Translations under genes and position numbers: made by a program | Assembly: GCA_030620065.1 (NCBI GenBank) | Contig: JAUXFJ010000068.1 | Coordinates: forward strand, 1 to 7,716 | From: Anaerolineaceae bacterium | GTDB taxonomy: Bacteria > Chloroflexota > Anaerolineae > Anaerolineales > Anaerolineaceae | Length of the DNA: 7,716 bases | Direction of reading: 5' to 3' | The notes under the pieces: model-generated | Databases searched by the model: none | What the model was told of the DNA's origin: nothing | Seen by the model: the letters and a program-made list of their open reading frames with translations, nothing else | Shown here: piece after piece, positions 1-5,900 of the stretch | How positions within the stretch are numbered: position 1 is the stretch's first letter | Layout: the number at the start of each line of letters is the position of its first letter

Positions 1-1
1 A

Positions 2-439
2 AATATCCGAAATAATCATATTGAAAATGTTAAAATCTTTGCTGAGGCAGTGTGGAGTGAGTCGGGGCAGCTTATGCTAGACCTATCGGGCGGGGAACCT
101 CTTCAGGCACCTACACAGGGTTCAGAGATGGCTGACGAAGTCAAAACTGGGCAATATCGCGTACCTGCTCTATCTTTAGAAAAAGTTCTTGAGCAAAACA
201 ACTTGTCTCATCTGGATTTACTTAAACTAGATTGTGAAGGTGCAGAATTCGTAATTCTAAGCGAAAAATCAGTAAAGATATTGAAGTGCATCGAACGGAT
301 AGTCATGGAATACCATGATGGATATCAGGGCCATCACCATCGAGAGATGGTTAAGTTTTTAGATGAGCAAGGCTTTAAGGTGCGCGTTACGCCCAATTAT
401 GTGCATGATAACATTGGGTATTTATACGCTTGGAAGTAA
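2..439 (+). CDS. FkbM-family SAM-dependent methyltransferase, C-terminal part (5' truncated by window edge)
   Basis: This is the last 145 residues of a methyltransferase; the frame is open through the left edge, so the GTG at 50 is only an internal codon. The visible part begins N-I-R-N-N-H-I-E-N-V, followed by an A-E-A-V-W-S-E-S-G stretch, matching the core beta-alpha-beta region of FkbM methyltransferases. The family hallmark LLKLDCEGAE lies at about 218-247, with the Asp and Glu expected near the SAM/active site. The tail (VMEYHDGYQG, then a helix and FLDEQGFKV) matches the usual FkbM C-terminus. The missing N-terminus should hold the SAM-binding glycine motif. Family members O-methylate sugars, polyketides or lipids and often sit in polysaccharide gene clusters; the substrate here is unknown. 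It ends with TAA, 245 bases before the next gene, so it is probably a separate transcription unit. The family call is firm; the role in glycan modification is inferred from the neighbours. Confidence 0.88.
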   Translation, partial: NIRNNHIENVKIFAEAVWSESGQLMLDLSGGEPLQAPTQGSEMADEVKTGQYRVPALSLEKVLEQNNLSHLDLLKLDCEGAEFVILSEKSVKILKCIERIVMEYHDGYQGHHHREMVKFLDEQGFKVRVTPNYVHDNIGYLYAWK

Positions 440-481
440 GGAAAAGAATTGCCAGTTGTGCGGGTTCATTAATGATCGAAC

Positions 482-510
482 AGCGCAATTGAAATTCCTA
501 TTGCGTTTAT
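482..510 (+). terminator. Weak terminator-like hairpin after the methyltransferase gene
   Basis: CGCAAT (484-489) pairs with ATTGCG (500-505). The stem extends by a G-U and an A-U pair to 482-489/500-507, around a 10-base loop. The sequence after it is only moderately T-rich (TTTATTCCTG). The position, about 45 bases past the TAA, suits an intrinsic terminator, but the short stem and broken T-tract make it weak, and the pairing could be chance. Confidence 0.3.
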
Positions 511-549
511 TCCTGTTCATAACGCTTGAGACACTGAAAAAAGCAGTAG

Positions 550-559
550 CATCATGATG
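550..559. promoter_or_regulatory. 10-base perfect palindrome CATCATGATG upstream of the candidate promoter
   Basis: CATCATGATG is its own reverse complement and lies three bases upstream of the proposed -35 hexamer. That is a suitable position for a dimeric regulator to bind. I see no second copy in the window and no known regulator motif, so operator function is only a possibility. Confidence 0.15.
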
Positions 560-562
560 TTA

Positions 563-591
563 TTACTGAGTTAGTCTAATTCTGATAAAAT
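563..591 (+). promoter_or_regulatory. Candidate sigma-70-type promoter with extended -10
   Basis: The -10 element is TGATAAAAT (583-591): the hexamer TAAAAT, one mismatch from TATAAT, preceded by a TGn extension. A 17-base spacer separates it from TTACTG (563-568), which is a poor -35 element; the extended -10 could compensate. Transcription would start near 598 and give a leader of about 87 bases before the ATG at 685. It is the best candidate in the only intergenic gap and would drive both membrane-protein genes. Confidence 0.35.
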
Positions 592-603
592 GACATTAGA
601 ATC

Positions 604-622
604 CCAAGCCCTCCCAGCTTGG
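604..622 (+). promoter_or_regulatory. Leader stem-loop in the 5' untranslated region
   Basis: CCAAGC (604-609) and GCTTGG (617-622) form a perfect 6-bp stem with a 7-base loop. They lie just downstream of the predicted transcription start and about 62 bases before the start codon. The structure could stabilise the mRNA 5' end or be an operator-like dyad. It has no following T-tract, and I recognise no riboswitch or other named leader element. Confidence 0.25.
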
Positions 623-684
623 AGAATCATAAACGGCACTCTGTTAACTACCACTTATGTAATTACTATGTTTGGGATAGCAAC

Positions 685-2928
685 ATGAATCAACCTGAAG
701 AACGCAAAAGCTCCCAGGAACCAAGCGTTCTAGATTATTTCATCTCAAAGATCAAGTTCTGGGAAAAGTCAGCGCTTAGTTTAGCTGAAAGTGAGCTGGA
801 GATTGATGATTCCTCATTAACCACTGCTGACTTAAAAACCAAATCAGTAAAAGTGGTTAAGAACAAAGCACTTTCAGAGAAGAAAACTAAGACGGCAGTT
901 ACTGAAGAAGTTGCAGTTTCTGATCTGGCAACCCCAACTATCCATTATTTGATTCCCTGGTTGTCTGTGGTCGCTTTGATACTGGCTGTGATTGCCCAAA
1001 TACTGTTGGAACCCAGCCCTAGCCGCAGTGCGATTCCCGGGCTTGTATTATATTTGCTTGCTGGCGGAGCATTAATCTATGCCAATATTTGCCGAGAATG
1101 GGTTGTGGACAATCATAGAAGTGAAGTTCTGCCAGGTTTCAATCTGACCCTGCGCATTGATTTTCTGTTCATGGCGTTGATCATGGCGGTTATGGCCTTT
1201 GTCCTTTTCGGAAATGGACACTTCACATTCTTAAACACGGTTTTTTGGCTCTTTGCCCTAATCATGGTCTTTCTCACTTTTAGGAACAGGGAGGCGGCAT
1301 CATCGCAAAGGGTCAATCGTATTTGGGAGGCTCTCAAATGCCCGCACTGGCGGATTGAGTTTTCGCGTTGGACATTGATTGTGTTTGTAGCGATTGGTTT
1401 GGTGCTGTTCTTCAGGTTTAACCAACTCGATACTGTTCCTCCTGAAATGATAAGTGATCAAGCCGAGCGGTTGTTTGGAGTTAACGATGTAGCACAGGGT
1501 GAATACCCGATATTCTTTGCCGGGAGCTTTGGCAGTGAAGCATTTCAATTTTATTGGACAGGGGCGCTGATCAAGCTCTTTGATTTGGATATTTCTTTCC
1601 ACAGTCTCAAGTTTGCATCTGCGTTGGCGGGATTAATTACCTTGATCTATATTTACCTCCTGGGAAAAGAAATTGCTAACAAGTGGGTAGGCTTGCTGGC
1701 TATGGTCTTCTGCGGCGTGGCATATTGGCCGAACGTATTTACACGTGCGGCAATGGGGGCAGCATTCTTTCCATTATTTCTTGCTCCTCTATTGTATTAT
1801 TTACTCAAAGGTTTGCGGATATCAAATAGAAATTACTTCTTATATTCCGGTTTAGCCTTGGGCTTGGGTTTATTAAGTCATCGAGCATTTTTGATCGTAC
1901 CAGTTTTGCTGATTATTGCAGTTGTGCTCTATTGTTTACATAAACAGTCTGATGGAAAGCGAGCCCAGGCACTTTTTGGTCTCGTCATTATCCTGTTGAT
2001 CGCTTTGATTGTCTTCCTGCCCTTATTACGCACCATTCTCGCTGAGCCCAGGGTGTATTTGTACCGTATATTCTCAAGAGTGTCTGATTGGGAACGTCCC
2101 TTGCCAGGCTCTGGATGGTCAATCTTTTTGAAGAATCTTTGGAGTGCGTTTGTGATGTTCTTCTGGTCCGATGGCAATAGCTGGGTTGATTCGATCATCC
2201 AACGACCGGCTTTGGATTCTATCTCGGGCAGTCTTTATTTTATAGGCCTATTGGTACTGATTGTTCGATATATCCGTAAACGCCATTGGTTAGATATGTT
2301 TTTAATCGTGTCGATTCCAGTATTATTACTGCCTTCGGTGCTTTCGTTAGCTTTTCCTGAAGAGAATCCCTCATTAAGCCGAACGGCGGGGGCAATTATT
2401 CCTATTTTTCTCGTGATCGGGTTAGCAGTGGATACTTTTATTTCTGCATTAATTACCAAGCTCCCTCAGAAATTGGGCAAGGCCATCGCCTGGATTATCG
2501 GATTGTCTTTGGTGATACTCTCCGGTGTGAATAATTATGATCTGGTTTTCGATCAATACAAGAATTCATATCAATCAGCCTCTTGGAATGCATCTGAAAT
2601 GGCACAAGTTATTAAGGAATTTAATGATACGATTGGGTCTTATGATTCTGCTTGGATAGTAGGTTACCCTCATTGGGTTGATACGCGCCTGGTCGCTATT
2701 GAAGTAGGGAGAGCGGGGTATGACTTTGCCATTTGGCCAGAGCAAATTGAACAAACAGCATTGATGACACACACAAAGATGTTCTTGATCAATATTGATG
2801 ACGAAAGCGGAAAACAGGCATTAGAAGAAATATATCCCGATGGCGTACTTTGGGAGTACGATTCAGATGTGGAAAACAAGAATTTTATGATCTTCTTCGT
2901 CCCGCCTTCACAAGGAGTTGAACAATAA
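685..2928 (+). CDS. GT39/PMT-like polytopic membrane glycosyltransferase (Chloroflexota type)
   Basis: The predicted product, about 747 residues, is an integral-membrane GT-C enzyme expected to move a sugar from a polyprenyl-phosphate carrier to an acceptor outside the membrane. Residues 1-87 are hydrophilic and rich in Lys/Glu, probably cytoplasmic and disordered. Hydrophobic helices start near 90, 116, 158, 182 and 229, and more follow up to about residue 615. The first catalytic-type loop follows the helix at 229-246: PPEMISDQAERL with E254, D258 and E261, where GT-C enzymes carry their acidic catalytic residues. A soluble C-terminal domain (about 616-747) contains WNASEM (634 on) and GYPHWVDTR (660-668), motifs I recall from Chloroflexota GT39 proteins. 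ATG 685 is chosen over the in-frame TTG at 619 because 619 has no ribosome site and sits in a leader stem-loop; GGGA at 674-677 gives a modest site for 685. The stop overlaps the next start. Sugar and acceptor are unknown. Confidence 0.85.
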   Translation: MNQPEERKSSQEPSVLDYFISKIKFWEKSALSLAESELEIDDSSLTTADLKTKSVKVVKNKALSEKKTKTAVTEEVAVSDLATPTIHYLIPWLSVVALILAVIAQILLEPSPSRSAIPGLVLYLLAGGALIYANICREWVVDNHRSEVLPGFNLTLRIDFLFMALIMAVMAFVLFGNGHFTFLNTVFWLFALIMVFLTFRNREAASSQRVNRIWEALKCPHWRIEFSRWTLIVFVAIGLVLFFRFNQLDTVPPEMISDQAERLFGVNDVAQGEYPIFFAGSFGSEAFQFYWTGALIKLFDLDISFHSLKFASALAGLITLIYIYLLGKEIANKWVGLLAMVFCGVAYWPNVFTRAAMGAAFFPLFLAPLLYYLLKGLRISNRNYFLYSGLALGLGLLSHRAFLIVPVLLIIAVVLYCLHKQSDGKRAQALFGLVIILLIALIVFLPLLRTILAEPRVYLYRIFSRVSDWERPLPGSGWSIFLKNLWSAFVMFFWSDGNSWVDSIIQRPALDSISGSLYFIGLLVLIVRYIRKRHWLDMFLIVSIPVLLLPSVLSLAFPEENPSLSRTAGAIIPIFLVIGLAVDTFISALITKLPQKLGKAIAWIIGLSLVILSGVNNYDLVFDQYKNSYQSASWNASEMAQVIKEFNDTIGSYDSAWIVGYPHWVDTRLVAIEVGRAGYDFAIWPEQIEQTALMTHTKMFLINIDDESGKQALEEIYPDGVLWEYDSDVENKNFMIFFVPPSQGVEQ
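2912..2919 (+). promoter_or_regulatory. Shine-Dalgarno AAGGAGTT fixing the start of the giant fusion gene
   Basis: AAGGAGTT lies inside the end of the preceding gene. Ten bases separate the AAGGAG core from the ATG at 2928, which overlaps the preceding stop (TAATG, 2926-2930). The strong site plus overlap fixes the start and indicates translational coupling. Confidence 0.75.
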
Positions 2929-5900
2929 TGCAGGAAAAGGTGAACGAGGCTCAACGTAGAGAGCGCAAACACATTAATTGGCAAGTTATATTAATTGATG
3001 TGCTTTTGATCGTCGTTATTATCGCTGGCGCTTATTTCCGCCTGGTGGGTGTCAATTGGGATGTGAACAAGCATCTTCACCCGGATGAACGTTTTTTAAG
3101 CATGGTGCAAGCAAGTATCAAACCTGTTGAAAAAGTGAGTGATTATTTCAATACAGAGCTTTCAAGTTTAAATCCCCATAACCGGGGTTATGAATTCTTT
3201 GTCTATGGAACGCTGCCAATTTTCATTATTCAATATGTCGGGGAATGGACGGGGAAGACAGATTATGAATCAATCACCATTCTAGGACGGCAGCTTTCAG
3301 CGGCGGCTGACTTGCTGACTGTTTTACTTGTATTTTTAATCGGGAGCAGACTTTACAAGCGCCAAGTCGGGTTAGTTGCGGCCGCTTTTTATGCCTGTGC
3401 GGTTCTGCCGATCCAACTTTCCCATTTTATGACGGTAGATACATTTACGAACACATTCGGCATGTTGACTGTATACGCTGGGGTAATGATCGCAACTCGT
3501 AAAAAAACATCAGTATCTGTTAAAGAGGATAGTACGATCCAAGAGGAAGAACCAGCAAGGCAAAGTGACATTCAAGCAGATGTGGTAATCGCTAAAGAGT
3601 CTTCAGGAAAACTGGAATTTGTAAAAATCAGCCAGCTCCTTAAAGCATTGTGGCCATATATACTCTTTGGGTTAGCTTTGGGCATGGCAACTGCCTCAAA
3701 GATCAATGCGGTAACTCTAGCACTTCTCTTGCCGATCATTGAGGGGATCAGGTATTTTAAAACTGCACCAAGTGAACGCGAGCAAACCCTATTGGTAATT
3801 TTTCGCAATGTGATCACTGCAGCAATTGTAAGTTTCGTTGTTTTTCGCATATGCCAACCTTATGCTTTTAATGGGCCAGGATTATTTGGGTTTGGAATCA
3901 ATCAAAAATGGTGGTCATCCCTGCAGAGTATACGAGCTCAAGCTTCTGGTGAGGTTGATTTTCCGCCTGCTTTACAGTGGGCCAGACGTCCAATAACTTT
4001 TTCATGGACGAACATGGTAATTTGGGGTTTTGGACTGCCTTTGGGTTTGTTTGCATGGGTATCTTACATCGGGATGGGCTGGCGTTGTTTTAAAGGTGAG
4101 TGGGAGAAACATTTACCTATTTGGGCTTGGACTGGGTTCTATTTTATTTGGCAGGCGACTTCTTGGGTGCGCAGTATGCGCTATCAGATGCTTGTTTATC
4201 CATTATTAGCTATCATCGCTGCATGGGCTTTGGTCAGGCTGTGGGACAGCCGTAAGGAAGTCAAGGTTTGGATTATCTGCATTAAACCACATGTGCTTAC
4301 ATGGGTTGGAATTATATTAACAGTGTTGATCGTCTTGGGTACTGCTGCATGGGCGTTTGCCTTTACGCGCGTCTATACGCGCTCGCACACGCGCGTTGCT
4401 GCAACTGACTGGATATATGACAATGTGCCTGGACCCATCAATTTGGTTATCAATACTGAAGACGGGTTATTCAATCAACCGCTGCTTTACCGCAGTGGCG
4501 ATACATTAATTCGCGAGGAGCCCTATCTCATCCCGTTCCAGCTTGCGGCGGATAGTATCATCACAAGTGTACGTTTGCCCTATGTCGTGGATCAATATAG
4601 CAGCACAGATTTGCAGCGGATGCGGGTGAGCCTTCTTTCTGCTGACGATCCTGCTGTCCAGCTTGCAACGGGCTGGGTGGAGCAATCGCTCGAAAGGTCT
4701 GAGAATAACTGGCGAGGGTCAGCTTTGGATTTTTCGTTTGATTCGCCAGTGACCCTTGAAAAGCAGAAAGTATATTATATTAAGATCGCTTTAGATGAGG
4801 GCGACGGTTTGATCCTTCTAAATGGGGCAGCTGAACTGCGTTTGTTGCTCGGTGATGGCTCTTCATTCAGTCAAATGCTGCCAAAGTTCACGCAAACCGT
4901 AAGGCCAGGAATAGCCTATACGATGGAAATCGTTGTATTAGAATCTGGCAGCATCAGCGAGGTCACCTTACCTCATATCCTTGATTTCAGCACGAACGAA
5001 GATCCAAAGACAGTACGGCTGTTAATGCAAGCCGTCCGACAGGAAGGTACCCAGTCCATTGAAGCGACCTTGACGGATACCTTTACAGCGATAGGTGATG
5101 GACGCGGGGTTGCTTATGTATTTAAGATTGATCCCCCCTTAGAGGTAGAAGCACCTCAGGCAATTATTCTTTCTCTTTCTATCATGGATGGGCAAGGTGT
5201 GCTTGGCATTTCGGGTTCAGCGCCTGTGCATGAAAGCTCATGGGACGACGCGCTTCCTTTAGGTAAGGATGGATATATTCCATATAGTGATAGTGGTGGT
5301 ATTTACCGAGGGGATCTAAACTTTGAGTTGTATTGGCCTGATGATGAATCAAAGCGAACACGTTTTGAGACCAATCTTGATCAGGGAGATTATATTTTCA
5401 TCAGTTCTAATCGCCAATGGGGGACAACCGTACGGGTGCCAGAACGGTATCCTTTGACAAGTGCCTATTACCGCAACTTAATCGGTTGCCCTGAGGACAA
5501 GGATATTGTTTGGTGTTATAACGTAGCAGAACCTGGGCTTTTCCAAGGCAGCCTTGGCTTTGAATTGGTAGCTGTTTTTGAGTCTTTCCCGAACCTTGGC
5601 AGCCGGGGATTCAATTCGCAATTTGCAGAAGAAGCTTTTACAGTATATGACCATCCTAAAGCTTTGATCTTCAAGAAAACTGCTGATTATGACCCTATGA
5701 AAACACGCGAGATCTTGCGAGCTGTTGATCTTACCCAGGTGATCAATATCACAGCGAAGCAAGCAGATGATTATGAAATACCTGCGTTAGGTGCAACAAT
5801 TTCACCGCAAAGCACCTTGTTGCTGTCAGAAGATCGTCTGGAGGAACAGCGCGAGAATGGCACCTGGTCAGATCTATTTGATAGGGAATCGTTTCTCAAT

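Noticed and set aside
50..439. GTG at 50 as the true start of the methyltransferase
   Set aside because: The same frame is open to the left edge and the residues before 50 match the FkbM core, so the gene is truncated by the window, not short.
363..557. 64-residue + strand reading frame running from the methyltransferase gene into the intergenic gap
   Set aside because: It overlaps the FkbM coding sequence in another frame, has low-quality composition and no ribosome site, and crosses the candidate terminator hairpin.
619..684. In-frame TTG start at 619 extending the GT39 protein by 22 residues
   Set aside because: It has no Shine-Dalgarno upstream, overlaps the 604-622 stem-loop, lies only about 20 bases after the predicted transcription start, and adds a sequence unlike the rest of the protein. 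ATG 685 is simpler.
668..688. Six-codon leader reading frame (ATG 668 to TGA 688) overlapping the GT39 start
   Set aside because: The ATGA overlap is suggestive, but there is no ribosome site and no informative peptide (MFGIAT); frames this short arise by chance.
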